In this document: in pieces, positions 34,976-43,819 of the stretch
Layout of the letters: the number at the start of each line of letters is the position of its first letter
How positions within the stretch are numbered: position 1 is the stretch's first letter
Assembly: GCA_963674895.2 (NCBI GenBank)
Contig: CAXXCY010000003.1
Coordinates: 1,736,001-1,800,000, forward strand
Source of the DNA: CAXXOK01 sp963674895
GTDB lineage: Bacteria > Bacillota > Clostridia > Christensenellales > Aristaeellaceae
DNA: 64,000 bases
Direction: 5' to 3'
Made by a program: the position numbers and the translations under genes
Notes under the pieces: generated by a model
The model's database searches: none
The model's input: the letters and a program-made list of their open reading frames with translations, nothing else
What the model was told of the DNA's origin: nothing

Positions 34976-35866
34976 TTATCCTTTCACCGAGCCGACAATA
35001 ACACCCTTAACATAGTATTTTTGCAAAAAGGGATACACAATCAGAACAGGGATAACAGAACAAGCGACAGCAGCCATCTTCATAGTGTTCTCCGTCATAA
35101 CGCCGCTGCTGCTGGTAATTGATGCGGCTGCGGCAGTTGATGTTCCCCCAAATGCCGATGAATTCATAAGGCTTTGCAGATACACCTGCAGTATTTGCTT
35201 TTTACTGTCATTGATGTATAGAATGCCCGCAAAAAAAGTATTCCAATAACTCATCCCGTAAAACATTGCCTGCACCGCCAACGCCGCACCCGACAGGGGA
35301 AGAATAATCTGTAGCAGGATGCGGAATTGGGAAGCTCCGTCAATAGAGGCGGATTCTTCAATCTCATTGGGGATGTTTGCAAAAAATGTTCGTAAAATGA
35401 AGATGTTAAACGCGCTTCCCATGCCGGATAATATCAAAGCCCACAAACTGTCAATCAATCCTAAGGATCGGATCAGCAGATATGTTGGAATCATCCCGCC
35501 TGAAAACAGCATGGTGAAGAACATCATCATCGACACAATTCCTCGTCCTCGCAGCCGTTTAATGGATAATGGGTAAGCCAGCGAAACCGAGAGAGCAACC
35601 GCCAGAATTGTTCCGACGACCATAATAAAAATCTGGTTCAAATAGCTGTTCAGAAATTCTTGCGTATGTATGACACGGTATATTGCCTCCGTCGAAAATT
35701 CAATCGGAAGGAACAGTGGGCGTTGGGCAATGGTTGCTTTCGAGTCTGAAAAAGCATAGATCAACGTATACCAGAAAGGATACAGACAGGAAATACCAAT
35801 AACAGCCAATACAATACATATAGCGATTTCCCCCGGGAGGCCATGCTTGCGCTTCAATCTATTCAT
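34976..35866 (-). CDS. Sugar ABC importer permease (LplC/YtcP type)
   Basis: A 296-residue inner-membrane permease with six predicted membrane segments. The EAA loop, the contact site for the ATPase, is visible as EIEESASIDGASQFRILLQIILPLS. The C-terminus YYVKGVIVGSVKG is typical of the LplC group. Starts and stops of the two permeases are 9 bp apart. No ATPase is coded nearby, so a shared MsmX-like ATPase elsewhere must power it. Confidence 0.88.
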   Translation of the reverse strand: MNRLKRKHGLPGEIAICIVLAVIGISCLYPFWYTLIYAFSDSKATIAQRPLFLPIEFSTEAIYRVIHTQEFLNSYLNQIFIMVVGTILAVALSVSLAYPLSIKRLRGRGIVSMMMFFTMLFSGGMIPTYLLIRSLGLIDSLWALILSGMGSAFNIFILRTFFANIPNEIEESASIDGASQFRILLQIILPLSGAALAVQAMFYGMSYWNTFFAGILYINDSKKQILQVYLQSLMNSSAFGGTSTAAAASITSSSGVMTENTMKMAAVACSVIPVLIVYPFLQKYYVKGVIVGSVKG

Positions 35867-35875
35867 TCGGCCACC

Positions 35876-36859
35876 TCACATGATTCCGCTGCCAGGTTCA
35901 ATTTTGTTAGCTGTGTAATTCGCAAATAAAACCAATACTAATCCAATCAGCGATTTAAAGAGCCCGGCGGCTGTTGATAAAGAGTATTGCCGGTTTGTCA
36001 TGCCCAGCTTATAGACATACGTATCAATGACTTCCGCAACATCTACCACCACAGCATTGCTCAAGATGAAGATCTGTTCAAAGCCCACATTCATAATTGC
36101 TCCCATGCGAAAGATAAAGAGGATAATAATCGTTAGCCTGATTCCCGGAAGCGTTACATGCCAAGTTTTGCGCCACGCATTCGCGCCATCTACCGTTGCT
36201 GCTTCGTAAAGCTGGGGGTCAACAGCCGTCAGCGCTCCAAGATACACAATTGTTCCATATCCCGCTTCTTTCCAAATGTCCGATAATACCAAAAACCATT
36301 TAAAATGCGCCCGATCAACGAATATATTGTTTATCTTCCCCTCATAGCCCAGTAATTCCGCAATTTCGACAATGGCACCGTTTGATGGGGATAACAATTG
36401 AAGCATAATCGATGAAACAATAACCCACGAAACAAAATGCGGTAAAATGACACTGGTTTGAATCAGCTTCTTGTAGCGCGTGTTTCGTACGCTGTTAATC
36501 ATCAACGCCATGATAATCGGCGCAGGAAAACCGAGCACAAGTTTCATTACACTCAGCGTAACAGTGTTACTAAATGCCGTTTTAAACATCGGCAAAGAAA
36601 ACAGTTGAATGAAATACTTGAAACCTGCCCAAGGCGCATTCTCAAAGCCCTGGTAGATATTGTAATCCCTAAACGCGATGGAAGCGCCATACATCGGAAC
36701 ATAACGGAAAACAACAAACCATAAGATACCCGGGATCATCAGGATATAAAGAAACTTATCTTTTACAATACCACGCCATAGAATTTTTGCTTGTGATACC
36801 CACGTTTGCTTCAATGATTTCACTTCACTTTCCAACCAATATTCCTTATCGGCACACAT
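35876..36859 (-). CDS. Sugar ABC importer permease (LplB/YteP type)
   Basis: A 327-residue permease. LYILMIPGILWFVVFRYVPMYG is the first membrane segment and family signature; the EAA loop is LYEAATVDGANAWRKTWHVTLPG. The protein ends ANKIEPGSGIM. The annotated start (36859) has a weak ribosome site, so the real start may lie a few codons inside. It is the first gene of the importer operon and lies 198 bp from the ROK repressor gene. Confidence 0.86.
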   Translation of the reverse strand: MCADKEYWLESEVKSLKQTWVSQAKILWRGIVKDKFLYILMIPGILWFVVFRYVPMYGASIAFRDYNIYQGFENAPWAGFKYFIQLFSLPMFKTAFSNTVTLSVMKLVLGFPAPIIMALMINSVRNTRYKKLIQTSVILPHFVSWVIVSSIMLQLLSPSNGAIVEIAELLGYEGKINNIFVDRAHFKWFLVLSDIWKEAGYGTIVYLGALTAVDPQLYEAATVDGANAWRKTWHVTLPGIRLTIIILFIFRMGAIMNVGFEQIFILSNAVVVDVAEVIDTYVYKLGMTNRQYSLSTAAGLFKSLIGLVLVLFANYTANKIEPGSGIM

Positions 36860-37057
36860 AATACGGATTACCAGAAGGTAGGTGGTTTCTCAATAAATTC
36901 CGCTGCAACATTGAACTTACGGTAAATGCTCGTGATAATTTCAATGATTTACGTTTCGCATTTTCCAATCCTTTATGCAAGTCTATTATTTCAATTTGGA
37001 AAAAGTAATGCAACATACGAAACTACAAAATAGTGGACAAAAAAGCATACATCATCA

Positions 37058-38203
37058 TCAGCGATACTTATACTCATGAAAATAAGAGTAAAGAAACCCA
37101 ATGGCTCCAGTACTCACATAACTCTTTTTATTCGTAAACAGTATACTTCGGTTATCCCCATAATCCCGCATGATAATACGGGGCCAAACTAACGTTTCCA
37201 TCTTTTGCGCTAAGAGTTCATGACCATAGTCCAACTCACCGTTGATCACGATTCGATTAAGGTCAAATAAGTTGATACTGTTGACAATGCTTGTTGATAG
37301 ATATTCTGCCTCCCGGCAGATAATCTCAGTTGCTATTTTGCTCGTTGGTGCTGCATCTACCACATCTTTCCAACGATCAAAACCGCTGCCATTGAGTATG
37401 GACGGAAGCGAAGCATACACTTCTAAACACCCTTTATTACCACACGAACATAATCGCCCGTTATAATCGATAGAGGTATGCCCCAGTATTCCGCCATGGT
37501 TGTTTTGCGAACGAAATAACCGATTATGAATAATGATGCCCGATCCAATGCCGTCATCAACCTGCATTACCATCAGATTTTCTTCATCTTTTGAATCGCC
37601 TAAGTATTTCTCTTCCAATACCAACGCATCGGACACGCTCATTAATGAGACAGGCTTTTTAAGCCTTTTCTTGATTTGGTCCTTGACAGGCGTGTTGTGC
37701 CAATGGTGGAAATTGGGCGGATTAAGAATCACTCCCTCAATGCCATTAAGTGGACCGGGCGCACAGATGCCGACACCAAGAATTCGTTCATCAGGAATAG
37801 AGATAGCACCCTGCAAATCAAGAATCGCATCAATCACCCTAGTGATGATCTCGGACGGCGCTTCATCTGTTTGTGAGATTGTCTTCTCCTCAATAACCCG
37901 TCCTCCCAGATCCGTAAATCCCACATCTATTTTCTTGCGCTTAATATTGATACCGATAATGGCATATGCATCCAGCACAATTTGTAACATGATCGGATGA
38001 CGCCCAACACCGCTTTTAATCACATCTGTCTCTTGGATAAATCCTTCCTTGATCAGTTCATCAATTTGCATTGTAATTGATGCCCGTGTCAAGCGAAACC
38101 GGTCCGCAAGTTCTGATCGTGTTGACGGCTTTAACCAAAGAGCCTCTAATAACATCCGTTTATTTGCTTTCTTCATTCTTCGCAGATTGATTGCTCTATC
38201 CAT
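37058..38203 (-). CDS. ROK-family transcriptional repressor
   Basis: A 381-residue regulator. I choose ATG 38203 (MDRAINLRRMKKANKR) with GGAAAGGA upstream. The N-terminal winged helix covers about residues 5-70 (STRSELADRFRLTRASITMQI). The ROK sugar-kinase-like domain follows, with LGVGICAPGPLNG, DDGIGSGIIIHNRLF and the zinc site CSCGNKGCLEVYA. Such proteins release DNA when they bind a sugar. It lies between the importer and a perfect palindrome and probably controls both. Confidence 0.88.
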   Translation of the reverse strand: MDRAINLRRMKKANKRMLLEALWLKPSTRSELADRFRLTRASITMQIDELIKEGFIQETDVIKSGVGRHPIMLQIVLDAYAIIGINIKRKKIDVGFTDLGGRVIEEKTISQTDEAPSEIITRVIDAILDLQGAISIPDERILGVGICAPGPLNGIEGVILNPPNFHHWHNTPVKDQIKKRLKKPVSLMSVSDALVLEEKYLGDSKDEENLMVMQVDDGIGSGIIIHNRLFRSQNNHGGILGHTSIDYNGRLCSCGNKGCLEVYASLPSILNGSGFDRWKDVVDAAPTSKIATEIICREAEYLSTSIVNSINLFDLNRIVINGELDYGHELLAQKMETLVWPRIIMRDYGDNRSILFTNKKSYVSTGAIGFLYSYFHEYKYR

Positions 38204-38270
38204 CGAATACTCATTCCTTTCCAATCTATATGCAGTCATTATATATTAATTTAAAATTTTAATCAATGTG

Positions 38271-38319
38271 TTGACACGGCAAATTCCAGGCGTTATAATT
38301 AATAAAAATTATTAATTAT
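38271..38319 (+). promoter_or_regulatory. Consensus promoter with 25-bp palindromic operator
   Basis: TTGACA (38271-38276), 17 bp and TATAAT (38294-38299) give a perfect sigma-A promoter for the response regulator. ATAATTAATAA (38295-38305) and TTATTAATTAT (38309-38319) form a perfect inverted repeat covering the -10 box and start point, so a bound repressor would block it. The site lies between the divergent ROK and regulator genes. Confidence 0.8.
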
Positions 38320-38361
38320 TAATGGTGTGCGTTGGATTATGTGGTTAAGGGGTGCTGTATC

Positions 38362-39099
38362 GTGTATAGAATACTAATTGCCGATGAGAATTATATTGAT
38401 ACGAATACAATCCAATATGCGCTGCAGCAAGAATGTGATGAGAAATTCTGTATTCGCGCTGTTTATAACGCTGAAGACACTCTGTATAACCTGCATTCTT
38501 TCTTGCCGCAGATTTTAGTGCTGGATATCTCTTTACCTAGAATTGGAGGAATTAAACTTGCAACTCAAATTTATGAGAATGGCACTGAACCATTCAAGAA
38601 CATTTCTCTTGTATTTACCAGCAATTACTATGACTATACATTAGTGAAAGAATCCGTTCATTATAATACATTAGATTTTCTCATCAAACCGTTCAAGCCG
38701 GAGCGTCTGGTGAACTCTATTGCAAAGGTAATCAAAGGTTCATCGCAACTTCCGATGAATGTACAGATAGATTGTGTCCATTCTTCTGTTCGACAGACAT
38801 GTGACTTTCTAAAAGCAAATATCACTAAATCCTTTTCTGTGAAGGAATTGGCAAATCGTGTTCAAATCAGCCCTAATTACCTAAGTCACTTATTTGTCAA
38901 GGATATGGGAATGACTTTGATATCGTATCATAATGCCATCAAAATAGAGCAAGCGAAACAAGTGTTACTTGAAAACCCCTATTTAAAAGTCTATGAAATT
39001 GCTTTTCGGGTCGGTTACGATGATGATAAGTATTTTTGCCGTCTGTTCAAAAAGCATTGCGGTATAACACCCGGACGGTATCGACAAAAATTTCTGTAA
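38362..39099 (+). CDS. YesN-like response regulator with AraC DNA-binding domain
   Basis: A 245-residue regulator started at GTG 38362 with AAGGGGTG upstream. The receiver (about residues 1-120) has the acidic pocket in LIADEN, the phospho-acceptor aspartate in ILVLDISLPRIGG and the lysine in FLIKPFKPER. The AraC domain (about 145-245) has SVKELANRVQISPNYLSHLF and KVYEIAFRVGYDDDKYF. Relatives control polysaccharide use with a YesM sensor kinase. No kinase is in this window. Confidence 0.85.
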   Translation: MYRILIADENYIDTNTIQYALQQECDEKFCIRAVYNAEDTLYNLHSFLPQILVLDISLPRIGGIKLATQIYENGTEPFKNISLVFTSNYYDYTLVKESVHYNTLDFLIKPFKPERLVNSIAKVIKGSSQLPMNVQIDCVHSSVRQTCDFLKANITKSFSVKELANRVQISPNYLSHLFVKDMGMTLISYHNAIKIEQAKQVLLENPYLKVYEIAFRVGYDDDKYFCRLFKKHCGITPGRYRQKFL

Positions 39100-39433
39100 G
39101 AACATCCTGCAACAACGACTTGATCCCTTCGGATATACATAAAAACGCCATTGGCTCAGCAGCATCAAACAAAAAGCACCTCGGAATATCTCGACGGTAG
39201 AAAACTCTGTGTCTGCATATCCATTTTGGTTATTGGCTTCCTGTTTATCAAAATTATTTTCATCAGCTCAACGGAAGCTCCTGTTTTGGTGATTTGGCAA
39301 AACGTGTTTGCGTTATCCTTTCCTCCACTCAACTATTTTCGTTGTATTCTCCACTACATTATAGAATTGTAAGTTGTTTTTGTTTTCTACGGTTGATAGT
39401 CTATGATCATAAAATGTTTTTTGGAGGTATTTT
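39100..39433. other. Intergenic region, no gene recognised
   Basis: A short frame at 39151-39372 has a hydrophobic stretch but no ribosome site. I see no convincing promoter; the GGAGG directly before 39434 is the only clear signal. Confidence 0.4.
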
Positions 39434-41287
39434 ATGCCAAATATTTATGAGCTTTACCAGAATTCCGAAAACAAAATACATGTTTCCCAGGAAACCAGCG
39501 ATGCCGTTTGCATCGGTACCGAAAGTGTTTTTAAGCAAATCTGTGATCTGGTTATCCGTCATTATAACAAAAAAAAGACGGTCTGTAATTTGGCCTTTGA
39601 AGGAAATTTATGCGTACATTGGGAGGAAATCCTGCATGCTTTCCAACGCGCTGCTGACACATGCGGCATTTTAATCACACATGAATCAATCAACCGCGTT
39701 TTCTTTCCTTATGAAATAATACAAGAATACCACAGGCCGTTTACCGATTGCGATCCATCGCTTGGCTGGGAAAATCGTACCGGGCGCATGCAGGACATAA
39801 TGGACATATCCAAGATACATGATTTATATTCGCAGCTGAAAACAATAGAATACTGTTCCTTGCCGACTGCCCATATTGTCTACCGGCCAGGTTCCGCCAT
39901 CGAGGAGCTGAGGGACGCATATGATTATACATTCTATTTTGAAATGACAAAATCACCCATTATGTGGGCGCTTTGGGATACGAAGGTTTCACCAATCGGG
40001 CGTGATACTGTCGATCCCGCATACTACTGGAAAAATCTCTATTATGTAGATTTCAATCTCATTGATAATCAGAAATGGTACATATTTGAACACATGGATT
40101 TTTTCATTGACGCCGTTCATCCCGAATCTCTTACGCTTATTCCGCGAACAGCCTATAATACGATTATTTCTACATTGCTTCGTTATCCCATCAAACAGAT
40201 TCGAACTTTTATGCCTGGTCCATTCGGCGCCTATCGCTTTAAAGATTTTTGGGACATTCCGGGACTGGATAATAGCGCATGGAACAGCATCGCATCACCC
40301 AAGCTGGATATTCTGGTCGAGGTCGGGCAGGGCAAACAGTTGCGGCTGCCTTCCGTTGATCTGCTGCAATACGGTAATCGCCTCGTGGGCGATTACTGGA
40401 ATCGCGAAGTACCGAAGTGGTGGCCGCTTCTTGCCGCGATTGACGACGGCTACTATCCCGATCCCAATACGCCTTTGGAGCGCACAGCCATGTGCCAGCA
40501 CAACCATCCTTCCACCGAATACGTTCGCCGGAATTTCAACGAGCAATTCGGCCGATATGAAACCTACTATATTTTAGAATCCTATGAAAACTCCGCTACA
40601 ATAATGGGCTTCAAAGAAGATGCTGATCTGGAAACATGGGAGAAAAAGTGCTGGAGCGCGGCCGAAAACAAAGAACTGATTCCGGATTGGAAGGATTATG
40701 TGAACATCTGGAGTACAGCTGTTGGCGACCTGTTCTTGATCCCCCCGGGAACAACACACGGGCATGGCGGCAGGCAGATGGTACTCGAGCTTGACACAAA
40801 TGTAAATACGTCAACATGTGAGTACTCCTTTTACATGCATGATTACGGCCGCCATACCTGGGACGAAGAAACCAAAACCATGACGGGCAAAAAATGCAAT
40901 CTGCAGTGTAAACACGGCTTCAGCGTCGATAAATTCCGCCGGAGGGACTGGGTGGAAAAGAATCTACGCGCGCGTCCCGTCGTTCAAAAATGGACGAAAG
41001 ATTACTCTCATGAACAATACACTACTTTGCCGGAAATGCCGTTTCATATCGAACGAATACACTTTACAAAACGCGCCGAACATGACACGAAACATAAGCA
41101 TATGCAAGTCGTTACGCTCACCGCGGGGAAGAATGTTACCATCCGGTCCAAGAAACACCCGGAATACCATACGACGATTGATTATCTGCAGGCGGCGATT
41201 ATTCCGGCCTACTTCGGTGAATATGAGATTACCAACAATCACGATGACGCCTGCACGCTGGTTTATATTCAGATGAAACAGGGTTAA
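39434..41287 (+). CDS. Long phosphomannose-isomerase-like cupin protein
   Basis: A 617-residue protein, about twice the length of bacterial ManA. The C-terminal half has type I mannose-6-phosphate isomerase features: MCQHNHPSTEYVRRNF with metal-ligand histidines near residue 355, LIPPGTTHGHGGRQMVLEL near 440 and a YDYGR-like YMHDYGRHTW. A third cupin-like part closes the protein. The first 280 residues match nothing I know well. A ketose-aldose isomerase for the imported sugar is a reasonable inference. It is preceded by GGAGG. Confidence 0.65.
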   Translation: MPNIYELYQNSENKIHVSQETSDAVCIGTESVFKQICDLVIRHYNKKKTVCNLAFEGNLCVHWEEILHAFQRAADTCGILITHESINRVFFPYEIIQEYHRPFTDCDPSLGWENRTGRMQDIMDISKIHDLYSQLKTIEYCSLPTAHIVYRPGSAIEELRDAYDYTFYFEMTKSPIMWALWDTKVSPIGRDTVDPAYYWKNLYYVDFNLIDNQKWYIFEHMDFFIDAVHPESLTLIPRTAYNTIISTLLRYPIKQIRTFMPGPFGAYRFKDFWDIPGLDNSAWNSIASPKLDILVEVGQGKQLRLPSVDLLQYGNRLVGDYWNREVPKWWPLLAAIDDGYYPDPNTPLERTAMCQHNHPSTEYVRRNFNEQFGRYETYYILESYENSATIMGFKEDADLETWEKKCWSAAENKELIPDWKDYVNIWSTAVGDLFLIPPGTTHGHGGRQMVLELDTNVNTSTCEYSFYMHDYGRHTWDEETKTMTGKKCNLQCKHGFSVDKFRRRDWVEKNLRARPVVQKWTKDYSHEQYTTLPEMPFHIERIHFTKRAEHDTKHKHMQVVTLTAGKNVTIRSKKHPEYHTTIDYLQAAIIPAYFGEYEITNNHDDACTLVYIQMKQG

Positions 41288-41832
41288 TGTACGGTTTCCA
41301 AAAGAAAAGACGGTTGTGGGTTGTCACACATCTTACAACCTCTGATTTTGCATAGAGAAAGGCTTCGCATCATCCGAGTGATCGTGCCTATAAAGTCACC
41401 GGACTCATGCCGCATTGTCAATACCAGATGTGGTTCACCTGCACGGATTAGCGCAGCCTAATCATTCTGTGTAGAACAGACGAGTCGATTGGAACCGTGG
41501 TCAAATACCTGTATCCGGCAGATCATTGCAATGCCTTCTGCGGACAATATCTCTGTTCTCCACCAATCGTACATCATCCGCAGAAACATCTGATCGCATC
41601 CATGGATCTTTATAGCCGCCGCACGGCGGATAACGGAGCACGTTCGAATCATAATGCCAACGATATTACATTTCACAGCTTGAAATTTTCAAAATGTATA
41701 GAAAAGCGTCAGAAGCATAAATATATTTCAAGCAATACTCCTGCACAAGATCATCGCCGTCGTGCGCAATCTGCCGTCAGAATACATGTTTTTGTTAAGT
41801 ATTGAGGATGATTATTGTGTTATACGGTTTCG
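41288..41832. other. Intergenic region without a convincing gene
   Basis: About 545 bp. Frames on both strands (for example 41458-41676 minus and 41497-41805 plus) lack ribosome sites and family resemblance. A decayed gene is possible, since the base composition resembles coding DNA from 41340 to 41690. Confidence 0.4.
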
Positions 41833-41871
41833 CTCATTGCTTCGCCTGCTTTTAGCTTTTGAAGCAATGAG
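41833..41871 (+). terminator. Hairpin upstream of the SIS operon
   Basis: CTCATTGCTTC (41833-41843) and GAAGCAATGAG (41861-41871) are perfect inverted copies with a 17-base loop. There is no T-tract. It directly precedes the long palindrome and could be a further regulator site. Confidence 0.4.
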
Positions 41872-41873
41872 TG

Positions 41874-41914
41874 CGCCAACAATATAATTAACTTAGTTAA
41901 TTATATTGTTGGCG
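41874..41914 (+). promoter_or_regulatory. Perfect 41-bp palindrome, likely ROK operator
   Basis: Arms of 20 bp (41874-41893 and 41895-41914) around one central T are exact inverted copies. The inner part contains ATAATTAA, the same half-site as in the operator at 38295. A possible promoter follows (TTGGCG in the right arm, then TATACT near 41930), so a bound protein would block it. It lies about 90 bp before the SIS gene. Confidence 0.75.
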
Positions 41915-42000
41915 AATACAGGTTACTAAGTATATACTGGATTTTCGAAACCCACGGCCGCCTATACGCGCGGCTAGCTATCAGGATTGGAGGTACTCCA

Positions 42001-42651
42001 ATGAATGCACTGAAGCATTTGGAAATACTTGTACAGGGCTACCCTCAGTTGAAGGCGACAAAGAGAAAAATAGAGCAGGCTTTCTATTCTATTGCTAAAA
42101 GTTACACGAACGGAGGGAAGCTGCTGCTTTGCGGTAACGGCGGCAGCGCATGCGACTGCGAGCATATCGCGGGCGAACTGATGAAGGGATTTTTGTTGAA
42201 AAGACCGCTGACCGAACCGGAAAAACAAACGCTAAATGGTTTTGGCGCAGAGGGAAACCTTCTGGCGAACAATCTTCAACGCGCGCTGCCCGTATTGGTA
42301 TTGAGCGGGTTGCCGGGATTGAGTTCGGCATTTGGCAACGACGTTGATCCAAAGCTTGTGTTTGCCCAGCAGGCCTATGCCTACGCTTCCTCGAGAGATG
42401 TGCTGCTGGCAATAAGCACCTCCGGCAATGCTGAGAATGTATACTTGGCAGCGTATGCGGCTAAAAGCCGCGGCGCATCAGTAATCGGGCTGACAGGCAG
42501 AAGCGGCGGGAAACTGAAAGAGATCTGCGATATTATAGTAGATGTACCGCAGGCTGAAACCTATCTGGTACAGGAACTACATCTCGCAGTCTACCATAGC
42601 CTGTGCATAATGCTGGAAGAGCATTTTTTTGGCCGGGATGAAAAATACTGA
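42001..42651 (+). CDS. SIS-domain phosphosugar isomerase (GmhA-like)
   Basis: A 216-residue protein with one SIS domain. KLLLCGNGGSACDCEHIAGEL is the phosphosugar-binding start shared with sedoheptulose-7-phosphate isomerase GmhA; VLLAISTSGNAENV and GASVIGLTGRSGG complete the site. Length matches GmhA. Given its kinase and phosphatase neighbours it probably isomerises a phosphorylated sugar. GGAGG lies just upstream of ATG 42001. Confidence 0.82.
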   Translation: MNALKHLEILVQGYPQLKATKRKIEQAFYSIAKSYTNGGKLLLCGNGGSACDCEHIAGELMKGFLLKRPLTEPEKQTLNGFGAEGNLLANNLQRALPVLVLSGLPGLSSAFGNDVDPKLVFAQQAYAYASSRDVLLAISTSGNAENVYLAAYAAKSRGASVIGLTGRSGGKLKEICDIIVDVPQAETYLVQELHLAVYHSLCIMLEEHFFGRDEKY

Positions 42652-42672
42652 AGAAGAGGAGAGAAACCGGTT

Positions 42673-43761
42673 ATGAGAGCGACCAATCATGCCAGTATGA
42701 AGCAATCGAACCGCAGCCTGGTGCTGAACTGCATCCGCAGGCAGCCGCTTTCACGCGCGGATATTGCCGATCAGCTACACCTCACACGGGCAGCAGTAAC
42801 TAAAATTGTGGAAGAGTTACTCGCCGAAAAATACCTGCTGGAAAACGCACCAAAGAGCAAGGCGCGTGGAAGACATCCGGTATTACTGCATCTGCGACCG
42901 GATAAGATGCATTTTGGCGGTGTGGATATTCGTCGTGAAGAAATTGTCAGCGGCATTGTCGATTTCTGCGGCAATGAGATAGTGCGCTTCACGTTTAAGC
43001 ACAATGGGGATTTGCCCGCCCGACATCTTCAGCAAATCTGCGGGATATCGTTTGGTGTTCTAGATCAGATTACGGCTGTGGGCATTACGGCACCGGGCCC
43101 GCTTGATGCAGACAAAGGAGTGATCCTCAATCCGCCACGGTTTAAAGCCTGGCACAGTCTGGATATAGTCGATACGCTGAGCGGACAACTGGGTCTGCCT
43201 GTTTTTTTGGAAAACATCGCCGAAGCCGTTGCTCTGGAAGAATTTTACTATAATGGCATGGAAAATTGCAAAAGATTTTTAGCGCTGCTGGTAAACAGCG
43301 GTATAGGGTCAGGCGTGATGGTCAACGGCAAATCAATCGGCGGCAGCGAACTTGGGCATATGTCCATCGAACGTAATGGCCGCCCCTGTACGTGCGGCAA
43401 TATAGGTTGTGTTGAACGGTATGCCAGTATACCGGCTATATTAGAATGTTCTGGTTTTTCTGACTGGCACACGTTGATGGATAACGACGGTACAACAGCA
43501 CATGTTTTGCTGGAACTGGAAGCGGATTACTTGTCACAAGCAATTATCAACGCAATCAATCTGCTGCGTATCAACAAGGTTGTGATCAGGGGAGATGTAT
43601 CCTACAAGTCTGAAGTTCTATGCGATAGAATCAATGCCACTATCGTGAAGCGTACCGTTGCCAATTTGCCTGTGGATAAACAAATGGTGATTGCCAGCAA
43701 GATACCATGCTCGGTACGCACAGCGGCTATGCCCGCGATCCACCACTTTTTCTCAGGATGA
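42673..43761 (+). CDS. ROK-family transcriptional regulator, second copy
   Basis: A 362-residue ROK regulator, a paralogue of the one at 37058. Winged helix at about residues 10-65 (LSRADIADQLHLTRAAVTKIV), then VGITAPGPLDADKG, NSGIGSGVMVNGKSIGG and the zinc motif CTCGNIGCVERYA. It is 21 bp behind the SIS gene with a GAGGAGA site, so the two are cotranscribed. The palindrome upstream is its likely target. Confidence 0.87.
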   Translation: MRATNHASMKQSNRSLVLNCIRRQPLSRADIADQLHLTRAAVTKIVEELLAEKYLLENAPKSKARGRHPVLLHLRPDKMHFGGVDIRREEIVSGIVDFCGNEIVRFTFKHNGDLPARHLQQICGISFGVLDQITAVGITAPGPLDADKGVILNPPRFKAWHSLDIVDTLSGQLGLPVFLENIAEAVALEEFYYNGMENCKRFLALLVNSGIGSGVMVNGKSIGGSELGHMSIERNGRPCTCGNIGCVERYASIPAILECSGFSDWHTLMDNDGTTAHVLLELEADYLSQAIINAINLLRINKVVIRGDVSYKSEVLCDRINATIVKRTVANLPVDKQMVIASKIPCSVRTAAMPAIHHFFSG

Positions 43762-43819
43762 TACAATCATTTACCCTATTGATTAACTAAATAATTATCG
43801 CAGAAAGGTATGTCCGATA

